NCBI GenBank assembly: GCA_014904985.1
Contig: MU128915.1
Coordinates: 317,415 to 381,414, forward strand
Origin: Hydnum rufescens UP504
Taxonomy: Eukaryota > Basidiomycota > Agaricomycetes > Cantharellales > Hydnaceae
DNA length: 64,000 nucleotides
Reading direction: 5' to 3'
Numbering within the stretch: the first letter of the stretch is position 1; each line of letters starts with the position of its first letter. Below, one piece after another: positions 37,601 through 48,178 of the stretch. The position numbers and the translations under genes are program-made. Under the pieces are notes generated by a model. The model was not told where the DNA came from. It did no database searches and worked only from the letters and a program-made list of their open reading frames with translations.

Positions 37601-39447
37601 CAGTGTCACATGGACCATCCGACAAACAATAAGCCTGTTGGAATTCAGATCCGGTGGGCGGAACTAATGGTTTGGGCATTAACCCCTATCTATACGGAAG
37701 CAAGCATACCCATTGGAAGACTGCTTGTGGGCGTCCCCTAAGTCCACGACGGGCTCCCTACACTTGCCTACCTTGATGTTTTCTTAACCCCTATTTTTCT
37801 CGTCATTTTGTACCCTTTTTTTCTCCCTTTTTCCACATGTACTTTTTCCTCTATCCCGTAAACCATAAAACTAGCTAGTATACTCAAATGTTACCAGAGT
37901 TTGCCTGTAGCCTGCCCCCTGCCCGAGCAGTAAGGCACCCTTAAGAGATCTCCATTCCGCTCGTCGTTGGATGCTTACATAATCTATCCTCGTTCACTAA
38001 ACCCTTCTCGGCCAGTCTTATGGTGAGATGGGCTTCTGAAGAGAATTACGGAGAAGGACGCGCTACAGGAGTGTATCGCTCTCCTTTACCCTATTGTTTC
38101 CCTCCGATTCTAACCCCTTTGGTGGGTCGAGCTCATTTGAGCCATCTGAATCTGCGGCGATTTTCAGGCCGGAAAATAGATCTACTCCCTCATTTTTTCA
38201 GAGATCGGCCTAGGGGCCTTTTCGTCAAGGCCTCAGTTTTTCGGGCGCCTGTGTACGCTGAACGGTTGGCACTTTGAAGAAGCTTCGCTTACTGTACCAT
38301 CCTCCGCTCGGTGGCGGCGGTCTCATCGGCTCGGGCAGTACCGGGTTGTTCTTCCCCCGCCCCCGCACCGCACCTCCTATTTTATTCTCCTTTTGATGAG
38401 TTTAGCCTTGCCTCCCCCTTTTTCTACCCTCATTCAAGAACATATTGCATAGGCGCATTCATATTTAGAGAATATGCGGGGGCGCGCGGGGGGTACGCTC
38501 CATTTGGTATAAATACGTTTGGTGAAAGTCGAAGATGCGATCAATCTCTTCGCCGAAAGAGCGATATCGAGATCGAGGCTCCATTAGGGTGGGGCGCCAT
38601 CTATTCAGGAGAGCGGAATGGATCGGCATTGGACAGGCGAGTATATGATGAGGCAATTCGAGGTGTTTCATTATATCTTGCATTGGGAGAGTGCCGGGCG
38701 CAGATCCGCCGAGGTGCATCGGATGGAGGTGGTCTCGGGGGTCCGTCCCTCATTTGACCTCTGTTTTTTCTGATTTTTTAATACTTAGGTGTTCGCGTAC
38801 GGGGGCGTAGAGGGTTAGAGAACTACGGAAAATTGAAGGAAGTGCGAGGCGTACAGGAGAACAATGTCCCAGTCGACTCGGGTATCATGAGACGAAAAGC
38901 AAGTGGTCCAGGTCTTCCATCCCCGTGGCGGCAGGAAAAACCCCTGTCAGGGTCTCACAAAGATCACGAAGGAGACAACCCATGATGAAGGAGAACTAGG
39001 GTGAAAGATCCGAAGCATTTCGGATTCTGTAATGAATCTATTCGATGTCAAGGGCGATAAAGCAGCCCCTCAGCCCAACCGTGGGCCATAGGGCCGCATA
39101 TACAAGACATACAAAACAGGCAGCCACAGATCCATCCAAGTAAAAGATGCTGTCAGTCTATGAATGAGATGTGAATGTTTTGTGATTAGGGGAAGAGGTT
39201 CATTGGATGGCGCACCCTGTCATCGGCTGTGTACATACCTGTTGGAGTTCCACTCGTTGCTTATGGTATCCAATCCACATTACACTTGGCTCTTCCCTTT
39301 TTGATGTTAATCGTATTAGGCTCTTTTGAGAGATGTACAATTTGATCCACACATGAGGTATTTCGTCATAATCGTACAGGGATCCAGTACACGCCGCGTA
39401 TGCCCATGTAATTCAATACGATACGGTTTCCATTGTTGATAAGTACC
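34638..39447. other. 4.8-kb gene-poor region, no supported gene
   Basis: This is the longest gap in the window. I found no exon chain or domain. ORFs at 34855-35199, 37211-37618 and 38311-38757 lack recognisable motifs. From about 36400 to 37650 the sequence is patchy and could be degraded transposon, but no termini or transposase motif were found. From about 38000 to 38900 the texture changes, with short CGG/GGC-rich blocks beside T runs, unlike either flank. Confidence 0.4.
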
Positions 39448-40370
39448 CTATGCTTTCGTCCATTTTGCTTCAATCTCCATGATGCTCACAGGAACAGATA
39501 CCTAAAGCGAAAGAGGGGAAAGAGAAAGGAGCATCAGCACGCGTTCAGGAGCACCGCCGTCGAGCCTGAAATATGTTTAACCTTCTCATCATAATCAGTC
39601 CATTCGCGATCTTCTAGATCAACCTCAGTGAATCGCGTCCCGGATTCTACCCCGGTGGTCTGCCACATTCCCTGTACAAACAAGTCACGTACATCAGGAC
39701 GCACGAAACAAAATAGGAAATGTGACAATAATGGCTGCCTGAGTTCAATAATGAAGTTAAATATGCCCAGTAGAGCGAGCACCACCGAACGAACGAGAGG
39801 AAACGAATATCAGGGAAGGTAGAATTTCGGGAAGACTCACGCGTGGATCGAAATCAGTGAATTCGAGGCCACGACAATCCAATACGAGTAGGGGCGCGAA
39901 TGACCTGGAGGACTCGATTGTATAGGGGCGTATGGGGAAATTTGGATCAAACTTCGCCGAGCTCTCGCGTTTACACATCCCACATCGCCAGACAAAATGC
40001 GCTGTGTTCCCCTTGCTTCCCGATAGTTCGTGTACTTCCTGCAGGTGACAAAGATGGTTGTAGAGTGTGAACATTATGCGAGGTCACAGGTACTTACCGT
40101 ACGATTTAAACCAACGAACTTGGGGTGGGTTTCGTGACAACTGGTGCATTTCACCTTGGAAGACCCACATCGGCATTGGAAGCAAGAAAGTCAGGAAAGG
40201 GCGGATACCAGAAAGAACCAGATGCATTGGGTTGAGTGCCAGATACTATAGAGAGACTTGGCTCAAGCAGCATCATTCACCTGGAAGAAGAAGTCGAAAG
40301 AATCGTTAGAGGGAGCGAGATCCGTGACATTTTCCAGGTCTGCTTTGATCGACAGCATCAGTCGAACCAT
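39448..40370 (-). CDS. CXXC zinc-binding protein of the DUF866 family (human CZIB/C1orf123 homologue)
   Basis: Five exons run from the ATG at 40370 (MVRLMLSIKADLENVTDL) to the TAG at 39450-39448 (EIEAKWTKA). The second exon has CTSCHETH with FVGLNRT and the third EVHELSGSKGNTAHFVWRCG followed by MCKRESS, so the two CXXC pairs that bind zinc are both present. FDPNFPIRPYTIE, FAPLLVLDCRGLEFTDFDPR and GMWQTTGVESGTRF follow. The penultimate exon must splice at GATGAGAAG/gttaaa (about 39577) to the last exon VSVPVSIMEIEAK; reading through instead gives an unrelated tail and a stop at 39534. The family is a small (about 160 aa), widely conserved, soluble protein that may bind metallochaperones; its precise role is unsettled. 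Complete here. Confidence 0.92.
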
Positions 40371-41438
40371 GGTTGTCCAAGTTAGTAGGGCGGAAATTAA
40401 TTTCTGGGATACTCGGCATCGACCGCCTAACACCGTAAACACGGTCCCAACGCTTCTGGCCTTGCCGCCAGATACAGTCTACGCGTTCTGGGCACTCTCT
40501 GATCTTATGATATGGGCGCTTGAACGCCGCCGAAATATTACATTTATTTTCTTTGTTGCGAGTACACCCGACGTCACACTGGGCTGGACACGGTATGATG
40601 TGTCATGGAAATTCACGTAGCCTTGTTCGTTTGTAGCTATGACTGCCCCTAAGCAGGGAGCGCTAGGAGGAATTACACGCCTTTAGAGCCTCAGCCGATC
40701 CGAATATTGCAGCAACCTGGATGCAGTCCAGAGTCGCGCGCAGGGCAGTTCTTCGCGAGCTATGACCATTAGGGACAGAGGCAACCGACAGGCGAACATG
40801 ATCCCTCCTCGGGGAGAACACCTGCATTTACGGAGAACTTAGCTTCTCGACGAGGCACAACAAGGCGAAGGCTAGTGCCAGCCGAATATAGGGTATCGAT
40901 CCGTATTAACTGGGTTGGACTCAAGCGCGCTGTTTGATATACTAGCTAGCTATAGGGGTTAGCTCGGGAGGTAACATTGGTGAAAGCACAGCATAGGGTC
41001 GATTCCGGGTTGGCAAGGCAAGGATCAGCCTGCGGATTTGAAATAATGGTTTCTTCCCCGAGGGGGATTGGAGCAAGACCGCCTAAATGGATGGTCGTCC
41101 GGTCCACTTCTTGATTCTGAGAGAAGTTTGGACGGTGTCGCGCGAGGAGCTTAAGAAGTAGTCGTTGTCTAATTTGCATCCGCTTCCCCGGGTACTGGTG
41201 GTCTTGGGTGGTCTCGAGTCTCTTGACACTCGTCCCGTCAGTGTTCCCTCGGGTGCGCGCGCCCGCGTACTGCCAAGGGAACGCCTGCTTCGTATCGTCA
41301 TAAAAGGACGGAAAGATTCTCGAAAACGTTCCCCCCAACTACATTTACTTACTAGACTCGTGTATGCCCATACCCCTGTTAGAATCGTCCAGCTAATAAT
41401 TGACGCGATCTACTCTTCTAGACGCGAACGCGACAACC
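40371..41438. promoter_or_regulatory. Divergent 5' region between DUF866 gene and MLKL-like gene
   Basis: Both neighbours read outward from this 1.07-kb interval. The minus-strand ORF at 40946-41338 starts with TTG rather than ATG and has no domain, so it is not called. No discrete element is claimed. Confidence 0.35.
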
Positions 41439-44400
41439 ATGTCCAAATCAATCTTCAAGCGATCCCCCAAATCTGCAAAAGTCCCCTTGCCGGATCTCGA
41501 CTCCTCAACATCATCACTGACTCCCCCTCTCCCTCCGTCTACAAGACCATCCGATTCTGTACTCTCACTGCAATCAGATTCGAGCTTGCTTACAATACAC
41601 CAACATAAATACGTTCCTTCGCCTCCAGCTCCGTCGACCCCGACCGAAAGAGCACCATCGCCACTGCAAGGTGTCGTAGAGGAAAGGTCCCGAGAGTTGT
41701 CCATATCGTAAGTCGGTGTCGTAGCCTCATGAATATTCAGGGATTAAAATTAACCTGCTGTGGGTATAGTCCTATACATAGAGCCCAATTTTCCACGCGC
41801 TGGTATCAACCTCAGTCGGAGCAGAGTCGTAGGCCATGGCGAGACCCTTCTCCCACTCCTCATCGCTCTCATATCCTGCGGAGACATTCTGTTCCTTCTG
41901 AACAAACAGTTGCATTTGAACGCACCGCGTCGGCCGTTGCGAAGGCTACCAGAACCGAGATACTAAATGGCGCCAAAGTCATCACGCAGGATGTCCTGTT
42001 GCTGTCCGTAGACGTTGCCCGATTGATACCCCTACCAGGACTGGCCGAGGTCACCTCTTTACTCCTCAACATCTGGGGCTTCGTGCAACAAGTGGAGGTG
42101 AGCATTCGATATCGCTGATCAGCCTATCGCGTCTTTTTCTTGCTTACGTTCGAATATATTAGTCTAACCGGATGGCTTGTCTGCATCTCGCCGAACGATG
42201 TGCAAATATTCTCTCGTCAGTGCGTGCGGAAGCGGAGTTGGCTGGCCCAGCAGTTGTGCAAACCCTGGAGCACCCTCTTTCTCGACTCGCTGAAACCTTC
42301 AAAGCTATAGGAGCTCTCTTGCAAAAGTATGGTTCTGATATATCGTCCATCGACTCAAATTAAATTGAAATACGACCTAACAGGCAGGCGGAACAGCCGT
42401 TCATCAAACGATACCTGAAACGGGAGTCCATAATGGGCCAAATTCAAGAATGTCACGAAATGCTCAGTGACAACTTGAATTTATTCGGAGTACGTTGGCT
42501 ACTCACTCCTGGGCCATTCGATGGAGCTGTTCTCAAATCCTCTAAATCCAGATCGCCGTGCAATTCCGGATCCTTCAGGAGGTACAAGCTCATCGACAAT
42601 CCGTCGCCTCTGCAGGGGATGATCGCAAACCACTTCCCGCTCCTCCCCTTGCGTATCTCCAGGAAGCTCCAGACCCCAGCGATGTGTTACCTACCATTAT
42701 TTCACATCACAATGATCGCTTTGTCCAGGATTACCACCAAGACAGTGCCGACCTGCGGTGCACCATTCGCAATGCATTGAGCTCCAACTCTGATGCCCAC
42801 CTAATTGAGGTTTTTCAACTTCGGCCTCTTCTTTTAGTTTTTACCCACCTAATTATTAGGCTCGCCATAGGTTCTACAAGTTCAGCGGCCCGAGATGGCC
42901 GAGGCAATAAAGACTCTGCAACGAGCCTTAGAGGTATGCACTAAAATCCCCCGAACGAAGTCCTACTCATGAGCGTTTCACTAGGATCCTCACCTGACCT
43001 CGCCTACGTCACGAAGAGGATCCGCCATTCCTTCGGCGCATTCCAGACGAGACTCTGGGCGCTCCACCCATGGATTTCCCGAAATGATCTCTCTGGATAG
43101 TTTGCACGACGAAGAGGGGGCGGAAGATCAGAGTATTCATCGCGAATTCATAGAAGAGGAAATCGGCGCTCTCAGACGATTAAGCGGAGAAGAAACGGAT
43201 CCTGGTTTGCCTTCTGTGCGTCTGACTTTGCTCACTATTGTCGTTGTGCTGATTTGTCTTGGGATGGGTAGTGGACAATCACCAGATGGGAAATCGACCG
43301 AGACCAGCAGATCGGAGTCGGTTTCTTTAGCGAAGTGTACAAAGGGACGTGGAACGAGAGAACGGTTGCAATCAAAGTTGGTTCCCAACCTGACGTTAGT
43401 AATTCTTGAAAGTCTTCATGGGAATAACTCTCTACAGGTCCTGGCACCCATGACGCCGGCCAAACTTTTCCTCCATGAGGCTCAAATATGGAAGAATCTC
43501 AAAGTACGAGCCCTGTTGTTTGTGGCATAGTGAGAGATTGCTGATTTGTTTGGCATGTAGCATCCCAATGTTCTCGAGTTACTCGGAGCATCAAGTTGTT
43601 CTTCGGACCCGCCTTGGTTCTTCGTTTCTCCATATATGTTCAATGGAAATCTTGTACGATACTTAAAAGAGCACGAGGGGAAAAAACGAATCACTTACAA
43701 ATGGTGAGGCGATCGCATGTGGGGACGTTCCTCAGCCCTAACAGTGGTCCCATAGATACATGAGATAGCGGTCGGAATGGAATACCTCCACGGTCAAGGG
43801 GTACTCCACGGGGATCTCAAGGTGAAGTGTGATTTGGGTGACTCAGGGTTTCGGGATCATTGAATCAGCCTCGTTGTAGGCATGCAATGTTCTTATTGAC
43901 GACGTGAGTTTTCGCACGAGTCCATCCCCCCCAATGGACAGCCCACCTCTGACCGTTTCATAGAACTTCCATTGTGTCATCTCTGATTTTGGTCAATCGG
44001 AGCTCAAATCCGAGGTATATCGACTTAGTGGAGTGACGAGTCCCAGTGAGCGTCCCCATTATTTCACTTTGCGTGGAGTGTGTCATGAGCACCCGGCTGA
44101 CTCGGGTTCTAAAGAGGGGACTCTGCGGTGGCTTGCACCTGAGCTGATGGGTTCACATGGGGCCTTGTCATGGGAGGCAGATGTATATGCCTTCGCAATC
44201 TGCTGTGTTGAAGTGTGTAATCATTATTTAGGCCCATTTGTTCTATTCTTATCTTGCTGACCAGGTTCTTACCGGTGGAACTCTACCGTGGGCCAATTTT
44301 GACGATGTGGTCCGTGCACTTCCTCATCCTGACCACCTGGAAACTGACTTGTTGGAACATAGATGGTCCGACACCTGGTCCTCGGTTAGCATGCTTCACT

Positions 44401-46160
44401 TTTCGCCCGATTGCTCACAAAGCCCTTATCAGCTATTCTCTCTGCAGAACGAGACGAACGTCCCGTAATCCCCTTGACTCATTTGACGTCCCTAGGGCTC
44501 ATCACCTTGATTCACCAGTGTTGGTCCCGAGCACCATCGGTCCGACCGTCCTTTGAAATTATCGCAAATAACACTGGGCAGCTCCTGAATGGCATTGGCG
44601 GACTCGAGGATATCACGCCGAAACCAAAAGTTCTGGAGCTGTCCGAGTCCCCGGGGGCACACAGTCCATCGCTCAAACCCGTCAAACCCATGGAATCTTC
44701 AAGTATGTGTGCTTTCTACCCAAATAAAACATAATAAATAACCGTGTTGTCAGGCCCTTGGGACGATGAACATCTTGACCACCTCCGTTTTGAGGAATCG
44801 CCAACGACTGATGATTCTCCCGATAGCGAGGATGGCTCACGATATACTACGCCTCTCGAACGATCCATTCAATCGATTCCTCGTCTGAGCATCGACGATG
44901 GCTACGAATCTCCTGTCCCTGAAGACGATTTTTCCAAAGAACGACGAGATGAGCGACGCTATCGACATTATCTGACCCATCCGTATCATCCCTCTCTTGT
45001 CCTCCCTCGTATGTGGAAACCTTTCGTTCTTTCCCTCTCGAATATGAATTGACCTTCCTTTCTCAGTGTGGGCGCCAACTCACGTGGAGATAGGTGCTGT
45101 GGGATATCACAAGAGTCCGCGTGGGACCTTTGTCACATTGTTCAATGCCTTTGATCCGAAAGGAACAGCATCCTCTCGTGGAAAGCATCCCCCATCCCTG
45201 AAGGGTGTCCATACTGCAGTGCAGACCGAGGAGAAGCGAAGCACGATTCGAAAAGGAATCGAATGGGTGGGAGGATTCCTCAAGCCCCCGTTGAAACTTG
45301 GCGACAACAGAACGATTGCAAGACAATACCCCTTCCTTCTCCGCGCGGGCCATAAGCGATCCATCGTCGTCACAGAGTCTGCCATCTATGTGAGTCTTTA
45401 TACGAGCCATAGATGCGTATGGGTAGTTTACGCATGAGGTTTCTCCCAGCGATATATGCTTACTGCTGACGCGGCCAAAGCATGGTTTGCTCAGCATCAT
45501 GCAACCATCTTGGAGACGTACGGACGCAAAAACAAGCTCCTTAAAGAGGATCTTATGTTAGGTAGGTTTGCATATGATAGATTTCCTCGTGTCGCCTTGA
45601 CTGACTCCAAAATTGAAAGTCATTGGTACACTGGATGCGAAGGATTACGGCCTTTGTAAGTCTGTTTTCCGGTCATTCTCAGCGCTAGTCGATATAGATA
45701 TTTCTATGATAGTTGTCAACCACTCCCACCCTGACGGCCACGCCCGCTTCAATGTGTAGGTATTTTCGCTTTCAATCTGATTGATCTTTTCGTTACATTT
45801 CCTTCATTGACAGGTACGTGGATCGACGCGAAGGAGAACCATTTGGGGAATGGACGACAGGTATAGATATCTCCATTTATCCGTGGTCGCTACAGCTGAG
45901 CCCCGCGTCTGCTGCAGACACTGAGACACAAAAAGGTCCACACTACGAAGACTTATCATCTCAGGCTCCGAGTATCTCAGCCAACAAAGTTTCCACCATC
46001 CGTTCTGATCCGTACGTCTTCTCTCCTCTTTTTCTTTCTCTTGCCCGAATTATCTTGAACGCCAATACGTTTTATTCGTCCTCGCAGTGAATCCCACCAT
46101 ACACTTGTAATTGCTCGGCTGCGGTTCAAACCGGACTCGATGCAGCCCACCTCTCTATGA
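41439..46160 (+). CDS. MLKL-like protein: four-helix N-terminal domain, TKL kinase, unnamed C-terminal domain
   Basis: About 22 exons, from the ATG at 41439 (MSKSIFKRSPKS) to the TGA at 46158-46160, give roughly 1,140 aa. A Ser/Pro-rich leader precedes a helical bundle at about residues 140-290: ILNGAKVITQDVLLL, LIPLPGLAEVTSLLLNIW, SNRMACLHLAERCANIL. The PxPG segment followed by N/cluster helices is the signature of MLKL-type/HeLo-like cell-death helical domains in fungi. The kinase (about 475-780) has IGVGFFSEVYKG, VAIK, GVLHGDLKACNVL, ISDFGQS and GTLRWLAPELM; Lys, catalytic Asp and DFG are all present, with HGD for HRD as in many fungal TKLs. The last 270 residues (WAPTHVEIGAVGYH..., GTFVTLFNAFDP, LRAGHKRSIVVTESAIYRYM, LVIGTLDAKDYGLFVNHSHP) form a conserved-looking domain I cannot name. 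One apparent -1 shift lies at 43677-43686 (GGGGAAAAAA). Confidence 0.85.
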
Positions 46161-46972
46161 TATATTCTAATCACCATTATGCAGCTGTATTCTTTCCCCT
46201 TCATTTATTCATTCGTTGTATTCAGAATGGACTAAATTGATATTCTTGTCTCCCTTTGTGCACTCGCAAGTCACGTCAGTGGTCCCCAGAGATAAGGGAT
46301 AATCGCTAGTCAATCACCCTCTCCACTCAAATAGGCGCTCGTAAGCCGCTCAAGGTCTCGTACTACTGGTTAAGTTGCCAGAGTCTGAGGACACGGAACG
46401 TGCCCCAGACTCGCGGTTAGATAAGCGAGGGTCACGTTTTATTCGCTCCTGGCGCCGCCTCCCTTTTGTTTCCCTTTGCTGACAGAGATTGAGAACGAGG
46501 AACGAGCCTCAGTCTCCCAGTTAGATAATCAGTCGAGCGGCAGAGTCAGGTGTTCTCGACCGTACTCGATCCGCTCGACTGGAACTCTCACGCATCGATC
46601 TTCCTCATCAGTTTGAATATAAGTTTTGCACCCACCCGCCTCCCTGTTTGCTCTTACTGTTGGTCCAATGAACAATGTGCCTGATGTAGGGTCTTTCAGT
46701 TGTGTAGCCTACATCCCGCACTCCAAGGCTCCAGGCCATTCAACCTGGATCCTTCAACCCACCTAGCTGTGACCACAAGCGAGAGATTATCTAACTCCAC
46801 AAAACAATGTGCCTAGCGTAATCACGTTTTGCGCTCCAAGGCTCCAGCCCAATTTGGTCTGACCAAATGATGAGCAATTATCTAACCTTATGTAGGCACG
46901 AGCCCTCGGCTGCTAACCTAGAACACTACAGGATTCTTTGCACGCATCCTCGTATCCTGGACTGACGTGGAC
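46161..46972. repeat. Intergenic region with diverged tandem repeats upstream of the F-box gene
   Basis: Two related units can be read: about 46671-46797 and about 46803-46893. Both start ACAATGTGCCT, share CGCTCCAAGGCTCCAG-like text (CACTCCAAGGCTCCAG in the first) and end near a TTATCTAAC word. The complement-type word GTTAGATAA occurs at 46415 and 46520 beside CCCAGACTCGCGGTTAG and CTCAGTCTCCCAGTTAG. The units are too diverged to be a simple satellite. The F-box promoter must overlap them. Confidence 0.5.
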
Positions 46973-48178
46973 ATGCCAGTCCCACAATTACCGCCAGAAG
47001 TCATTGGCATTATGCTCTCCTATGCCGCACCTCGATTACCAACCACATTGCTCAAATCCTACTTGAGACTCCGTTCTCGGTTTGCCGCTCTGGCACTCGT
47101 GTCCTGGGATTGGTACTATGCAATCCTTCCCTGTCTTTATCAGGAGGTCGCGATCATACTGGGCGACCAGAAGATGTTCTGCCTCCAACAGGCCATAGAA
47201 CGACATCATGCGCTAGTTCGCACCATTATCATCGACTCGATCGACTGGGAACCAGATCTCCTAGGTGAAGATATTCAAGATGATTTAATGAGGACCATGG
47301 TCCTCCGTTTTTTCGAAATATGCCCTCAGCTTCACAATGTGGTTGTCAATGGGTGGAGCATAAACTTCGTTATTAGCCCTTGCATGAAAAAAAAGAATTT
47401 CTGGTCGATGCCTCCCTATGTGCAAATTCCCGCCGCGTCGGTCCGCCGTTTCACACTACGAATGACCAGCAGAATCCGGGGCTGTGCCGAAGGGCTCATC
47501 GATGGGATGAGAGACTTTAAGACCTCTCTTCGGGATCTTGAAGTCCATTCCTTGCGCAGTGAGGACATTGAGGTGCCCCTTCATCGATTTAAAATCCCAC
47601 GTATTCCGAATCTGGAGCGAATCGCACTTTATGGGGGTCGTCCATGTTGGAAAGATGTCGTTTGGATCATCGGCAGTGCGCGGACGAATGCAGGGGTGCC
47701 GACACTGAAAGAACTAGTGTTGATGGATGTGGAGACTCTGGGCGATGAGGAGATTGTTAAGCTTCTATCTAAATGGAGCCTGGGGGAACATCTGAGATCA
47801 ATCCAGATCCGGTCACATTCGAAGTGTAAAAAGGTCTGCCCTTCGTCCATCTTGGAGCTTTGCCCATCCCTCGAGCACTTTTCATGCCTTTCCCCTGCGC
47901 CACTGGCGACTTTTGCCCCTCTTCCAAGCTCCCTTCGCTCTCTCGAGATTGTCGATTCAATGTTTGTGACACCCGATCGGTTACTTGCTGGTATTGAGAA
48001 GGGTTGGTTTGATGGACTTGAAGTACTCTACCTCCTCTTCACTGGCAACCGGGTTGCGAGTTTGGGATGGGATCGGGCGCATGCTAGCATCCAAGAAGCT
48101 TGTATAGCCCATGGGACTCGGTTTATGGTGAAATATTCAGTATGTAACCTAATTGGTACCCAACTGTCAAGAGATTAA
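46973..48178 (+). CDS. F-box protein with leucine-rich-repeat-like body
   Basis: A single long ORF starts at the ATG at 46973 (MPVPQLPPEVIGIML) and stops at 48176-48178, 401 aa. The F-box is at residues about 5-55: LPPEVIGIMLSYAAPRLP, then ALALVSWDWYYAILPCLYQE. The rest is a series of leucine-rich strands (TLKELVLMDVETLGDEEIV, LRSIQIRS, LELCPSLEHF, SLRSLEIVDSMFV) as in agaricomycete F-box proteins. F-box proteins dock substrates to the SKP1-CUL1 ubiquitin ligase; the substrate is unknown. The reading near TTCA/gtatgt (about 48138) could be an intron donor, in which case the true C-terminus lies in a later exon around 48330-48660, where a further open frame exists. These proteins belong to large expanded families in such fungi. 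Confidence 0.8.
   Translation: MPVPQLPPEVIGIMLSYAAPRLPTTLLKSYLRLRSRFAALALVSWDWYYAILPCLYQEVAIILGDQKMFCLQQAIERHHALVRTIIIDSIDWEPDLLGEDIQDDLMRTMVLRFFEICPQLHNVVVNGWSINFVISPCMKKKNFWSMPPYVQIPAASVRRFTLRMTSRIRGCAEGLIDGMRDFKTSLRDLEVHSLRSEDIEVPLHRFKIPRIPNLERIALYGGRPCWKDVVWIIGSARTNAGVPTLKELVLMDVETLGDEEIVKLLSKWSLGEHLRSIQIRSHSKCKKVCPSSILELCPSLEHFSCLSPAPLATFAPLPSSLRSLEIVDSMFVTPDRLLAGIEKGWFDGLEVLYLLFTGNRVASLGWDRAHASIQEACIAHGTRFMVKYSVCNLIGTQLSRD

Noticed and set aside
37211..37618. 135-aa minus-strand ORF that could be a transposase remnant
   Set aside because: No DDE-type or other transposase motif and no termini could be found around it.
38311..38757. 148-aa plus-strand ORF
   Set aside because: No domain, no ATG context worth noting and no exon partner; the region has odd composition that favours chance open frames.
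40946..41338. Minus-strand ORF beginning GGTFSRIF, at first sight like an ARF-type N-terminus
   Set aside because: It starts with TTG, not ATG, and no P-loop or GTPase motif follows in any frame.
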